The position numbers and the translations under genes were made by a program. Below, in pieces: positions 1 to 8,870 of a DNA stretch of 64,000 bases. The DNA is taken from assembly GCA_903923395.1 (NCBI GenBank), contig CAIXXM010000107.1:1-64000 (forward strand), in the 5' to 3' direction. Within the stretch, counting starts at the first letter, position 1; each line of letters starts with the position of its first letter. The notes beneath the pieces were generated by a model. That model did not search any database, was not told the DNA's origin, and worked only from the letters and a program-made list of their open reading frames with translations. The stretch is from an uncultured Acidobacteriia bacterium (GTDB lineage Bacteria > Acidobacteriota > Terriglobia > Bryobacterales > Bryobacteraceae).

Positions 1-495
1 ATCCGCGCCGTCTCCACCCGGCTCCTCGACGATGCCTGCGCCCCCGGCACCTATCTCGACGACAGCATCACCCTCCTCGCCAGCGGCTTCCGGAACCTCC
101 ATGGCGAAGAAGCCCACCAGCTCCTCCACCGCTACGAAATGCGCACCTCCCGCATGAAGGCCCGCGCGCTTGATGAATTCCTCAAGATCCGCCAGTTCTC
201 CGAACAATACCCGCCAGCCGCCGAATGCACCATCGTCGACCCCTCCCCGTACGAGGAATCCAATGAGGAACAAACGAACCCAACGTTCCCCGGAAGCCCT
301 TTCGCTCCAACACATACAGCGTCCGCCCAGCGCAAACCCCTCTTCGAATTCGCCCGCGCCGCCGCCGCAATTCTCGCCTTCTTCTTCCTGTTGGCCCTCA
401 CGCAACAATCAGCCAAGGCCTCCCCCAATATCCAGTCCCAGGTCCTGCCCTCCAAAGTCAGCGCCAGTTGGTTCGCCCACGAATACTCTAACTAA
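1..495 (+). CDS. C-terminal part of an unrecognised membrane-anchored protein
   Basis: The reading frame is open from the first base, so the gene begins outside the window and only its last 164 residues are seen. The visible part begins with a charged, probably helical region (residues about 1-75). An acidic, proline-containing linker follows, then one hydrophobic segment at about residues 118-140 (AAAAILAFFFLLALTQQ), then a short polar tail. This is compatible with a single-pass membrane protein. I do not recognise the family and no catalytic motif is visible. Overlapping frames also stay open here, but this is the only frame continuous with the window edge. Confidence 0.55.
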   Translation: MRAVSTRLLDDACAPGTYLDDSITLLASGFRNLHGEEAHQLLHRYEMRTSRMKARALDEFLKIRQFSEQYPPAAECTIVDPSPYEESNEEQTNPTFPGSPFAPTHTASAQRKPLFEFARAAAAILAFFFLLALTQQSAKASPNIQSQVLPSKVSASWFAHEYSN

Positions 496-805
496 AACGC
501 GTGTATCCGTGTTTATCCGGGTCCATCCGTGGCTAAACCTATGCAAACAATCTACTTCCTCGACCTCGATCTCCTAAGTATTCGCCGGCAAAACGGACCT
601 CGGGGCGGCGGCGAATGCTTGTTTGTGATGAGGCCGCCCCGGCCTTTGCCGGCTAGCTGGTGCCCGTCGAACGCACCATTGCCCGGGGCGACCGGGACCC
701 CCGTCCCATTTCGCCTCCCCCGCAACCACCCATCCCGCTTTTCCCACCATTCATCGGAAAACGGAACTTTCCCGCCCGCCTTTCGTTACTCTGAGACGGA
801 AGCTT
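496..805. other. Intergenic region with GC-rich inverted repeat
   Basis: No convincing gene is seen in these 310 bases. They hold the decamer repeat at 501-530 and a GC-rich inverted repeat in which 601-609 pairs with 633-641 over nine bases, followed by a smaller CGGC/GCCGG hairpin at about 640-652. The promoter of the downstream ABC exporter should lie here, but I cannot point to a clear -35/-10 pair. Confidence 0.4.
501..530 (+). repeat. Three tandem 10-bp units, NTATCCGT-like
   Basis: Three consecutive decamers read GTGTATCCGT, GTTTATCCGG and GTCCATCCGT. Each carries ATCCG at the same offset, one helical turn apart, followed by GG. They lie six bases after the stop codon of the upstream gene. 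From memory, similar short sequences (often mistranslated as IRVHPWL) recur between genes of many environmental bacteria; that recollection is not checked here. Confidence 0.5.
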
Positions 806-1732
806 ATGTCAACTAACGCCATCTCCGTCCGCGGACTCAAGAAGTCCTACGGCGACGTCGAAGCCGTCAAAGGTATCGACTTCGAAGTGAAATCCGGCGA
901 AGTCTTCGGACTCCTCGGCCCCAACGGTGCCGGTAAAACCACCACCGTCGAAATCCTCGAAGGCATCCGCCAGCGCACCAGTGGCGTTGTCGAAGTCCTC
1001 GGCCTCGACCCCGACAAACAAAAGAACGCCCTCAAAGACCGCATCGGCGTCTGCCTGCAGGCCACCAACCTGCCCGATAAAATCCGCGTCAAGGAAGCGC
1101 TCGACCTCTTCGCCTCCTTCTACACCAAAAACATGGACGCCGACGGCCTCCTCAAACGCCTGCAACTCTGGGAAAAGAAGGACGCCTTCTTCTCCACTCT
1201 CTCCGGCGGCCAGAAACAGCGGCTCGCCATCGCCATGGGGCTCGTCAATGACCCCGCACTGCTCTTCCTCGATGAGCCCACTACTGGACTCGACCCCCAG
1301 GTGCGCCTCGAAATCCGTGACCTGCTCCTCTATCTACGCGGGGAACAACGCACCATCGTCATGACCACGCATTACATCGAAGAAGCCGAGAAGTTATGCG
1401 ACCGCGTCGCCATCGTCGATTCCGGCAGGATCATCGCCATCGGCACCCCCAAACAACTGCAGGATCAAAGCGCCAGCCAAAGCAGGATAGAAGCTGAAGT
1501 CGACCGCTCGCTCTCCGGCATGGCTCTCCCGGACTGGCCCTGCGCCGGCAAGATCACACTCACCGATGACGGCAAACATCTCGAAGTCCAAAGCTCCCAG
1601 CCCGCCCGCACCCTGGTCGAGATGGTCAAGTGGATCGACGCACAGGGCTTCGGCCTCGTCGATATCTCACTGCGCAAACCTACTCTCGAAGATGTCTTCA
1701 TTGAGCTGACCGGAAAGAAGTTGAGGGACTAA
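806..1732 (+). CDS. ABC transporter ATP-binding protein (ABC-2 exporter type)
   Basis: This 308-residue protein is the nucleotide-binding subunit of an exporter. Walker A is GPNGAGKTT at 38-46, the Q-loop glutamine is at 85, the signature LSGGQ at 132-136, Walker B plus catalytic Glu (LLFLDEP) at 152-158, and the switch His at 189. The final 80 residues form the extension common in DrrA/CcmA-like drug or polymer exporters. The gene is followed after four bases by the permease-amidohydrolase gene, so the two should form one transporter. ATG at 806 gives the complete domain; its ribosome binding site is weak. The substrate cannot be told from the sequence. Confidence 0.93.
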   Translation: MSTNAISVRGLKKSYGDVEAVKGIDFEVKSGEVFGLLGPNGAGKTTTVEILEGIRQRTSGVVEVLGLDPDKQKNALKDRIGVCLQATNLPDKIRVKEALDLFASFYTKNMDADGLLKRLQLWEKKDAFFSTLSGGQKQRLAIAMGLVNDPALLFLDEPTTGLDPQVRLEIRDLLLYLRGEQRTIVMTTHYIEEAEKLCDRVAIVDSGRIIAIGTPKQLQDQSASQSRIEAEVDRSLSGMALPDWPCAGKITLTDDGKHLEVQSSQPARTLVEMVKWIDAQGFGLVDISLRKPTLEDVFIELTGKKLRD

Positions 1733-1736
1733 TCCA

Positions 1737-3941
1737 ATGACCAAAGCCTATATCAGTTTGATCCGGAATGAGATACGTCTCGCATTCCGGCAGAAGATCG
1801 TGATCTTCTTCAACTACCTGATGCCCCTGCTGTTCTTCTTCATCTTCGCGCAGGCGAACCATGCCGAACAGGGCGGCGTCGCTCTCGAAATCGTCGCCAT
1901 GGTGACCGTGATCGGCATCCTTGGCAACGGCTTGTTCGGCGCGGGGATGCGAGCCGTCCAGGAGCGCGAAGCGAATATCCTCCGCCGCTTCAAAGTAACT
2001 CCCACCGGCCCGTTGCCCCTTCTGGTTGCCGCCGCAGTAACTGGCCTCGTCGTCTATCTGCCCTATGTGGCCCTGATGTTCTTCATCGCCCACGTGAACT
2101 ACGGCATGCCCATCCCCGATAACATCGTCACCATCTTTCTGTTCATCGCAGTGGGTGTAACTGCCATCCGCGCGATCGGCCTGATGGTTGCCGCCGTAGT
2201 CAACTCCGTGCAGGAAAGCGCCATCATCATCCAGGTCCTGTATATCGGCATGCTCTTCCTTAGCGGCGCATCCTTCCCCACAGGCATGTTTCCCGCCTGG
2301 CTGCTCACCGCCACCCAGTTCATCCCCGCCACCCATCTGGTTACCGGCCTGAAGGGCATGCTGGTAAGAAATGAATCACTGATGGATGTAAGAGTCCAGT
2401 TCTTCGCCCTGATCGCGACCGCCGTCATCGGCACCTTCCTCGCCGTCAAACTCTTCCGCTGGGAGAAAGAAGAAAAGATGCGGCCCGCCGCGAAGTTATG
2501 GATCCTCGCAGTCCTCATCCCGTTCGTCGCACTCGGCGCGTGGGATATGAAGTCAAAGGAAAACATAACCAAGAGCAAGATTCTGGAACGTGACTTGATG
2601 CGCTCCCGCACCCGGCTCTTCCGCAATGCCCGTATCATCATTGGGAACGGCAAAGTCATCGAAAACGGCGCAGTGCTCGTCAAAGGCGGCAGGATTGAAG
2701 CTATCTACGAAGGCAACATACCTGACCCGAAAGACCTCAAGGCCGATACCGTCGAGGCTGCCGGCAAAACCATCATGCCCGGCCTGGTGGATATGCACAT
2801 CCACCTCACAGCTCCCGGCGGCTTCATTGAGAACGCCAAGGATTATGACTACCAGAAAGGCATGGAGCACGCCCTCGCCGCCTACTTATACAGCGGCGTG
2901 ACGGCAGTGCGCAGTGTCGGTGACCCGGAAACCCAGATCCTGAAGATACGGGCCAGTTATAACTCGGGTGAAAAGCTAGGCACGGAGTTATTCTCCTGCG
3001 GACCGCTCTTCACCGCCGCGGGCGGCCACGGCACGGAGTACTTCCGCGGCATGCCGGATAACATCAAGCAATCCCTGCTGGCCGAGTTCACCCGGATTCC
3101 AAAGTCAGCTGAAGACGCAAAGAAGATGGTGGATGGCTTGAAGACAGACGGCGTCGATTGCATCAAAGGCGTGATGGAATCCGGCGCGGGCGGCGTTGTC
3201 TTCAACCGTCTGGACCCACTGCTCCTCAAAGCCGTTGGCGCCGAAGCAGCAGCCGTCGGACTGCCGATGACCGTGCACACAGGTGACACCCGCGACGTCA
3301 TGGACGCAGTGGAAGCACGCACCGCCGGTATCGAGCACGGCTCCTTCCAGGACCGTATCCCCGACGGACTCTTCCAAGCCATGGCCAAGGTTGGTATCTT
3401 TTATGACCCCACCCTGAGCGTCGCCGAAGCCTTCCCGCAGTTTGCCGCGGGCAACCTCGATCTGCTCAGCCGCTCACTGGTCATGCAATCCGCGCCGAAG
3501 GAGTTACTCGCCGGCACCAAACGCATGATCACTTCACCCGAAACCAAGGCCATTCGCAAATCCATCGGTGACTACCCCATCGATATGAATGTCGCCAAAG
3601 AGAACTTGCTCCACGCTCTGCGGAATGGTGTGCCGCTGGTCACTGGCAGTGATGCCGGTAACATGCTGGTCTTCCACGGCCCCACAGTGCAGCGCGAACT
3701 CCAACTCTGGGTGGAGGCCGGTGTGCCAACCGGTGTCGCCCTGCAGGCCGCAACCCTCAATGCCGCAAAGGCACTCCACGCAGAGAACCGCTTCGGCTCC
3801 ATCGAGAAAGGCAAGGAAGCAACGCTCCTGATGCTCGATGGCAACCCGCTCGAAAACATCAAGGCACTGGAGAACATCTCCTATGTCCTCTTCAAGGGGG
3901 AACACGTCGACCGGACGGAACTCTTCAAGCAGGATAAGTAA
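1737..3941 (+). CDS. ABC-2 permease fused to an amidohydrolase
   Basis: One uninterrupted 734-residue frame joins two proteins. Residues 1-245 are an ABC-2 type permease (hydrophobic segments near 22-39, 50-70, 95-118, 130-155, 163-190 and 222-240). After a charged stretch there is an additional hydrophobic segment at about 252-269. Residues 290-734 are an amidohydrolase of the imidazolonepropionase/prolidase-like group with a full metal set: His354 and His356 (MHIHL), Lys477 (CIKG), His514 (TVHTG), His534 (IEHGS) and Asp639 (GSDAG). ABC-2 permeases normally end in the cytoplasm. A seventh segment would place the hydrolase on the periplasmic side; that topology is inference. The gene follows its ATPase by four bases and ends at a strong terminator. 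Confidence 0.88.
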   Translation: MTKAYISLIRNEIRLAFRQKIVIFFNYLMPLLFFFIFAQANHAEQGGVALEIVAMVTVIGILGNGLFGAGMRAVQEREANILRRFKVTPTGPLPLLVAAAVTGLVVYLPYVALMFFIAHVNYGMPIPDNIVTIFLFIAVGVTAIRAIGLMVAAVVNSVQESAIIIQVLYIGMLFLSGASFPTGMFPAWLLTATQFIPATHLVTGLKGMLVRNESLMDVRVQFFALIATAVIGTFLAVKLFRWEKEEKMRPAAKLWILAVLIPFVALGAWDMKSKENITKSKILERDLMRSRTRLFRNARIIIGNGKVIENGAVLVKGGRIEAIYEGNIPDPKDLKADTVEAAGKTIMPGLVDMHIHLTAPGGFIENAKDYDYQKGMEHALAAYLYSGVTAVRSVGDPETQILKIRASYNSGEKLGTELFSCGPLFTAAGGHGTEYFRGMPDNIKQSLLAEFTRIPKSAEDAKKMVDGLKTDGVDCIKGVMESGAGGVVFNRLDPLLLKAVGAEAAAVGLPMTVHTGDTRDVMDAVEARTAGIEHGSFQDRIPDGLFQAMAKVGIFYDPTLSVAEAFPQFAAGNLDLLSRSLVMQSAPKELLAGTKRMITSPETKAIRKSIGDYPIDMNVAKENLLHALRNGVPLVTGSDAGNMLVFHGPTVQRELQLWVEAGVPTGVALQAATLNAAKALHAENRFGSIEKGKEATLLMLDGNPLENIKALENISYVLFKGEHVDRTELFKQDK

Positions 3942-3955
3942 CAACCCCGCACTTA

Positions 3956-4007
3956 CAGGAGGAGCCCAGCGGCAAAGTTCAAAACGCTGGGCTCCTCCTG
4001 TTTTTTT
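3956..4007 (+). terminator. Rho-independent terminator
   Basis: A perfect 16-bp stem (3956-3971 with 3985-4000) encloses a 13-base loop and is followed by seven T residues. It lies 15 bases after the stop of the permease-amidohydrolase gene, so it ends the exporter operon. Confidence 0.95.
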
Positions 4008-4080
4008 GGCAGCGTACTCCAGCCCACCCGGACGCGCGAACACTGATTTGCTACTGTAGCCAGAGTCAGAGGAGATAGTC

Positions 4081-6195
4081 ATGAAGTCGAAATGGATGCT
4101 TTGGACCGGCGGGTTCGTTCTGGTGTGTGCAGCCGGAGTGCTGGTTGGCCAGGAAAAAGAGGACCGCACGCTGTTATCGCATGAACAGATGACGGCCATT
4201 ATCAATGAGATCTCGGGCGAGCGCGCCATGCACCACGTGCTCGAACTGGTGCCCTACCAGTTCGTCCGGCCGCCGGCAGAGTATCAAGCCCACTTCCGCG
4301 AGGCGGAAATCATGGCGAAATTCGCCAGGGAATATGGCTTCAGCAACGTCGCCATCGAAGACTATCCCAACGGGCAAACCTATCAGCCTGTCGTCGGTGA
4401 ACTTTGGACCACCACGCCCAAAGCAACCAAGCTGTATGACATCCATGACATCCCGGAAGCTCTGGCCTCCACAAACGCCAATGGAGATATCAGCGCCGAA
4501 CTCGTCAGCGTCGGACAAGGCACCAACCTGGACTTCAAAGACAAAGACGTGAAAGGGAAATTCGTCCTCTCCCTGGCCCCCAGCGGCCTCAACCAGATCT
4601 ATAACAGGGCCGTCGAGTTCGGTGCCGTCGGCGTCATCGGCATCAGCGCCATCGGGGCCGGCGACCGCGCCACGGATTACATGAACGCCATCGTTTGGAC
4701 TACGGTAAACGCCAAGCCCAACACAGCGGCCTGGGCCGTCTCGCCGCGTTCCGCAAGAGAACTGGAAACCCTGCTGAACAGCGGCCAAAAGGTCACCATA
4801 CGGTCCGTCACAAAGACGGAGCAAGTCCCCAACAAGCAGGAAATCGTTCATGCCGAAATTCCCGGCGACGGCAGCACGACGCAGGAAGTCGCCATCGGCG
4901 GACACCTCTTTGAGGCTTACATTAAACAGGGCGCGAACGACGACAATTCGGGCTGCGCACTCACCCTGGAGATTGGCCGCGCCTACCTGAAGCTCATCGC
5001 CGAAGGCAAACTGCCCAGGCCCAAGAGAACAATCAACTTCAACTGGGTGCAGGAAATCAGCGGCACGAACGCCTGGTTCAAAGCCCATCCGGAGAAACAA
5101 AAGGTTCTGATCGGCGATCTGAACTTTGACATGGAAGGCATCCGCCTGACGCAGAGCCGCAGCTTCTGGCTGCTGCAGCGCACCCCGGATACCTTTCCCT
5201 CCTACCTCAATGACATCGCCCAGAGCGTGATGGAATACGTTGCTGAAATCTCGCGCGAACGCGTGCGCTACCGCCGCACTGGCTACGGTGCATCGCAGCC
5301 TGTGGAATCGCCCAATGGCAGCACCGATGCGTTCTATATCAAGATCGACAAGCACTACGGGTCCAGCGATCACGTCACCTACATGCAGCACGGCATTCCC
5401 GCGGTCATGTTCATCACCTGGCCCGATATGTGGTATCACTCCTCGCAGGACACGCCGGACAAACAGGACCCGACACAGTACAAGCGAGCAGGCGTGGTGG
5501 GTACCGGTGCTCTGGTGGCTCTTGCATCCGGCACTGATGAGATGGCCGCGCGCATTCTGAGCGAAAACATCGGCCGTGGCCTTTCGCGGATGGGCGAAGC
5601 GCACACCAAGGGCCTGGGTTACCTGGCGGATGCGCACAGTGCCGCCGAACTAGCGGATGCTTACAAGGAAGCCAGAATCGCCATCCTGCACCAGGCGGAA
5701 GTGGAGAAGGGCGTCGTCAAATCCGCCAATGTGCTTTGGACGGATGTCAGCAAGGGCGGCCAGAAAACTAGTGCTTTCGTCCCCCTCATCGACCAGCGGG
5801 CGACCGGTCTCTTGAACGAAGTGAAGGCGGCTTATCAACTGCAGGCCTTGCAACGGGGAGTCCAGGCACCGGAACCGGTCATGACGGCCCAGGAGAAGGA
5901 AGCAGCAAGTCTGATGGTTGAGGCAGTGGCACCTGCGGGCGGCGGTGGTGGCTTTGGCGGAGGCGGCGGAGGCGGCGGTTTTGGTGGAGGTGGTGGCCGT
6001 GCTGGTGCGGGTGGTCCGCAACTCCCCACGGAGATGACGGCCGAATTCCAGATCCTTCTGGGACAGCACAAGACGGTCCTGGAGATCCGGGATTTCCTCT
6101 CCGGCGAATTCACTCCACTGCCGTTGTCTGAGTTGATGACAGTCTTGCGCGCGCGGGAAACGGCGGGTACGGTGAAGCTGGTGCCGAAGAAGTAG
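4081..6195 (+). CDS. Secreted M28-family metallopeptidase with PA domain
   Basis: The 704-residue protein starts with a signal peptide (about 1-23). A PA-type domain lies near 130-230 and an M28 zinc peptidase core at about 265-470. Likely metal or catalytic positions are His275 (GGHLFE), Asp287/Asp288 (GANDDNSG), Glu325 (VQEISG), Asp350 (NFDME) and His453 (WYHSS). In classical M28 enzymes two adjacent Glu residues occur where this protein has Glu325-Ile326, so the second is lost. A glycine-rich stretch at about 620-645 separates a C-terminal tail. It probably degrades peptides outside the cytoplasm. It is transcribed alone, between two terminators. Confidence 0.85.
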   Translation: MKSKWMLWTGGFVLVCAAGVLVGQEKEDRTLLSHEQMTAIINEISGERAMHHVLELVPYQFVRPPAEYQAHFREAEIMAKFAREYGFSNVAIEDYPNGQTYQPVVGELWTTTPKATKLYDIHDIPEALASTNANGDISAELVSVGQGTNLDFKDKDVKGKFVLSLAPSGLNQIYNRAVEFGAVGVIGISAIGAGDRATDYMNAIVWTTVNAKPNTAAWAVSPRSARELETLLNSGQKVTIRSVTKTEQVPNKQEIVHAEIPGDGSTTQEVAIGGHLFEAYIKQGANDDNSGCALTLEIGRAYLKLIAEGKLPRPKRTINFNWVQEISGTNAWFKAHPEKQKVLIGDLNFDMEGIRLTQSRSFWLLQRTPDTFPSYLNDIAQSVMEYVAEISRERVRYRRTGYGASQPVESPNGSTDAFYIKIDKHYGSSDHVTYMQHGIPAVMFITWPDMWYHSSQDTPDKQDPTQYKRAGVVGTGALVALASGTDEMAARILSENIGRGLSRMGEAHTKGLGYLADAHSAAELADAYKEARIAILHQAEVEKGVVKSANVLWTDVSKGGQKTSAFVPLIDQRATGLLNEVKAAYQLQALQRGVQAPEPVMTAQEKEAASLMVEAVAPAGGGGGFGGGGGGGGFGGGGGRAGAGGPQLPTEMTAEFQILLGQHKTVLEIRDFLSGEFTPLPLSELMTVLRARETAGTVKLVPKK

Positions 6196-6199
6196 GCTG

Positions 6200-6248
6200 C
6201 CCCACCGAAAGAGAAGCAGGCCGCAGCGCCGCTTCTCTTTCGGCGGGG
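6200..6248. terminator. Bidirectional hairpin between convergent genes
   Basis: A 13-bp perfect stem (6205-6217 with 6231-6243) is extended by four further G-C pairs after one mismatch. It sits between the M28 peptidase gene and thrS, which converge. There is no long T tract, so termination strength is uncertain. Confidence 0.7.
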
Positions 6249-6257
6249 TGGTTCGGA

Positions 6258-8195
6258 TTATTCGGTTGCTTTCGAGGCGATCTCCGCAGTTACCATCGCG
6301 AGAAACTCTTCGAAGGGAACCACACCCAGGTCAGCCTTGCGGCGGTGACGGACAGAGACCTTGCCCGCTTCCGCTTCGCGCCCGCCGATGACCAGCATGT
6401 ACGGAATCTGCTGGACCTGCGCCTCGCGGATCTTGAAGTTGACCTTCTCCGGCCGGGCGTCGAAGTGCACACGCACACCGGCGTCCTTCAACTTGTCGAC
6501 CACCGTCTGGGCATATTCGTTCTGCCCCGAAGTGATCGGGAGAACGGCAACCTGGACCGGTGCGAGCCAGGTCGGGAAAGCGCCTGCGTAGTGTTCCACC
6601 AGAATGCCGAAGAAGCGTTCCACCGAGCCGAACAGCGCGCGGTGCACCATGTAGGGCTGGTGCTTCTTGCCGTCTTCGCCGGTGTATTCGAGTTCGAAGC
6701 GCTTGGGCAGAGTGAAGTCGAATTGGACAGTGGAAAGCTGCCAGAGGCGGCCAATGGCATCGACAAGCTTCACGTCGATCTTGGGCCCGTAGAAAGCAGC
6801 TTCGTCAGGGATCACCGTGGCTTCGATACCCAGACGGTCACAGGCTTTGCGAAGCGCGCCTTCCGCCAGGTGCCACATTTCCGGTTCGCCATCGTATTTG
6901 CCGCTGGCTCCGTTATCCCAGGTGGAGATTTCGGCCTTGTATTGCGTAAAGCCGAACGTGTTCAGCGTGTCCTTGGCAAAGTCGAGACAGTTGACGATTT
7001 CGTCTTCGATCTGTGAAGGCATACAGAAGATGTGGGCATCATCCTGCGTGAAGCCGCGGACGCGCAGCAGACCGTGCATGGTGCCGGAGCGTTCATACCG
7101 GTAAACCGTGCCGAGCTCCCCAAGGCGCACCGGCAGATCGCGGTACGAGTGCTGGCCGTCCTTGTAGATCAGGATGTGGCCCGGGCAGTTCATGGGCTTG
7201 AGCTGGTATTCGGCATCGTCGAGTTCCATCACGGAGAACATGTTCTCCGAGTAGAAGTTCGCGTGACCGGAGGTCTTCCAGAGATCGCGCCGCATCACGT
7301 GCGGGGTGTAGACCAGGGAGTAGCCGCGCTTCAGATAGGCGTCGCGCATCCAGTCTTCCAACTGCTTGCGGATGATGCCGCCCTTGGGGTGGAAGAAGAT
7401 CAGACCGGGTCCGGCAAGTTCCTGGATGCTGAAGAGATCGAGTTCCTTGCCGATCTTGCGGTGGTCGCGCTTCTTGGCTTCCTCGAGCTTGTGCAGGTAG
7501 TCGTCGAGTTCCTTCTTGGTGAACCAGGCGGTGGCGTAAATCCGCTGCAGTTGCTTATTCTTTTCGTCGCCCTTCCAGTAAGCGCCGGCAACGGAGAGCA
7601 GCTTGTAAGCCTTGATTTTCGAAGTGTTGGGGACGTGCGGTCCGCGGCAGAAGTCGATGAAATCCGGGCCCAGCGTGTATTCGGTGAAGGGGTCGTCCGC
7701 CTTTTCCGTGATGAGTTCCACTTTCATGGGCTCATTCATGGCGGTGTATTTCTCGATACCCTCCTGCTTGCCGATGAGGCGGCGTTCGAAGGTCAGCGCC
7801 TTGGCCTGCAGCTCGTTCATCTTGGCTTCGATGCGCTCCAGGTCTTCCGGAGTGAAATGGGTGGGGCGGTCGAAGTCGTAGTAGAAGCCGTTCTCGATGG
7901 GCGGTCCGATCCCGAGCTTGGTCTCCGGAAAGAGTTCGAGCACGGCGGCAGCGCAGAGGTGCGCGGCGGAGTGGCGGTAGACTTCAAGCGCCTCAGGGTC
8001 TTTGGTGGTGAGAATCTGCAGGGTGCAGTCAGCTTCGAGAGGCCGGGTGAGGTCGTAGAGTTGACCGTCGACTTTGGCGACGATAGCGGCATCCGCGAGG
8101 CGCGGGGAGATCCCGGTGGCGATATCCAAGGCGCTGGTACCGGGCGCGACGGACTTTACACTGCCGTCCGGCAGTGTGACTTGAAGGCTGCTCAT
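6258..8195 (-). CDS. thrS: Threonyl-tRNA synthetase
   Basis: This 645-residue cytoplasmic enzyme charges tRNA-Thr with threonine using ATP. The order is typical: an N-terminal TGS domain (about 1-62), an editing domain with the HSAAH motif near residue 75-79, a class II catalytic core with the zinc-binding Cys in PMNCPGH, motif 2 around YRYERSGTMHGLLRVRGFTQDD, the zinc His in YMVHRALFGS, and a C-terminal anticodon-binding domain. Length matches the usual 640 or so. It is divergent from the gene at 8304 with about 108 bases between. I see no T-box leader there. Confidence 0.97.
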   Translation of the reverse strand: MSSLQVTLPDGSVKSVAPGTSALDIATGISPRLADAAIVAKVDGQLYDLTRPLEADCTLQILTTKDPEALEVYRHSAAHLCAAAVLELFPETKLGIGPPIENGFYYDFDRPTHFTPEDLERIEAKMNELQAKALTFERRLIGKQEGIEKYTAMNEPMKVELITEKADDPFTEYTLGPDFIDFCRGPHVPNTSKIKAYKLLSVAGAYWKGDEKNKQLQRIYATAWFTKKELDDYLHKLEEAKKRDHRKIGKELDLFSIQELAGPGLIFFHPKGGIIRKQLEDWMRDAYLKRGYSLVYTPHVMRRDLWKTSGHANFYSENMFSVMELDDAEYQLKPMNCPGHILIYKDGQHSYRDLPVRLGELGTVYRYERSGTMHGLLRVRGFTQDDAHIFCMPSQIEDEIVNCLDFAKDTLNTFGFTQYKAEISTWDNGASGKYDGEPEMWHLAEGALRKACDRLGIEATVIPDEAAFYGPKIDVKLVDAIGRLWQLSTVQFDFTLPKRFELEYTGEDGKKHQPYMVHRALFGSVERFFGILVEHYAGAFPTWLAPVQVAVLPITSGQNEYAQTVVDKLKDAGVRVHFDARPEKVNFKIREAQVQQIPYMLVIGGREAEAGKVSVRHRRKADLGVVPFEEFLAMVTAEIASKATE

Positions 8196-8303
8196 ATTGA
8201 ATCTATTAGGTTATCAGTTTGGGGAAGGCAGGCAGCGCGGCACTGAACATTCAACCTATCGACACCAAGCTGTAAACGTTGAACGGCTAACTTGAGAGCA
8301 GCG

Positions 8304-8870
8304 ATGACGCTCACATCCGCCCTTCGCAATCTTTTCACCAATCCACTGGAACATTTGGTCCGCCGCTGGAACTGGAAGGCAGCATTTTTCAGCTCCATCA
8401 TCCGCGCCGCGATCTTCTTCTGCGCCAATTTAACGGCGGGTTGGCGCGCCGCCACGGGTGCGATGCTCGCGGAGTTCACTTACCGGGCAGCGACCAGCGG
8501 TTTCTTTGGCGCCATGACAGCGAACTTCCGCAAGGTGGAACCGGAATGGCAGGCCATGATCGCCGTGGTGATCCTCATGCCGCTGGCTTCCCACTCGCTC
8601 GAGTTTGCCCTGCACTATCTGCGGCACACGCCGAACCTCAAGGCGAGCATCATCTCATCGGTGATCTTCACCAATATCTCGACCCTGTTCAACCTGTACA
8701 TCATGAGACGCGGCACGCTGGTTGTGGGCCGGGAGGGGAAGTCGTTCGGACAGGACATGAGGTCGATTCCGCGTTTGATAGCAGGGTTTGTCGCGGCGGG
8801 TCCTTTGTGGATCTGGCGTTCCATGCGGGGAACAGCCACGCGCCCGGAAGCGACAAGCATAGAGGCTTGA
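8304..8870 (+). CDS. Unrecognised membrane protein linked to a glycosyltransferase
   Basis: The predicted protein has 188 residues from the ATG at 8304; an upstream TTG at 8292 in frame is less likely. It has several moderately hydrophobic helices (about 25-45, 88-105, 115-135 and 150-170) and no enzyme motif I can name. Its stop codon overlaps the probable TTG start of the next gene, so the two are probably translated together, which suggests a role in the same envelope glycan or lipid step. Family unknown to me. Confidence 0.7.
   Translation: MTLTSALRNLFTNPLEHLVRRWNWKAAFFSSIIRAAIFFCANLTAGWRAATGAMLAEFTYRAATSGFFGAMTANFRKVEPEWQAMIAVVILMPLASHSLEFALHYLRHTPNLKASIISSVIFTNISTLFNLYIMRRGTLVVGREGKSFGQDMRSIPRLIAGFVAAGPLWIWRSMRGTATRPEATSIEA

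Noticed and set aside
7032-8246. 404-codon plus-strand frame opposite thrS
   Set aside because: thrS on the other strand is complete and conserved.
8195-8304. T-box-like leader before thrS
   Set aside because: The gap is only about 108 bases. I see no specifier-loop arrangement or terminator/antiterminator pair.
8441-8866. N-terminal extension of the glycosyltransferase frame
   Set aside because: It overlaps the upstream gene in another frame and shows no glycosyltransferase similarity. The TTG at 8867 gives the expected N-terminus.
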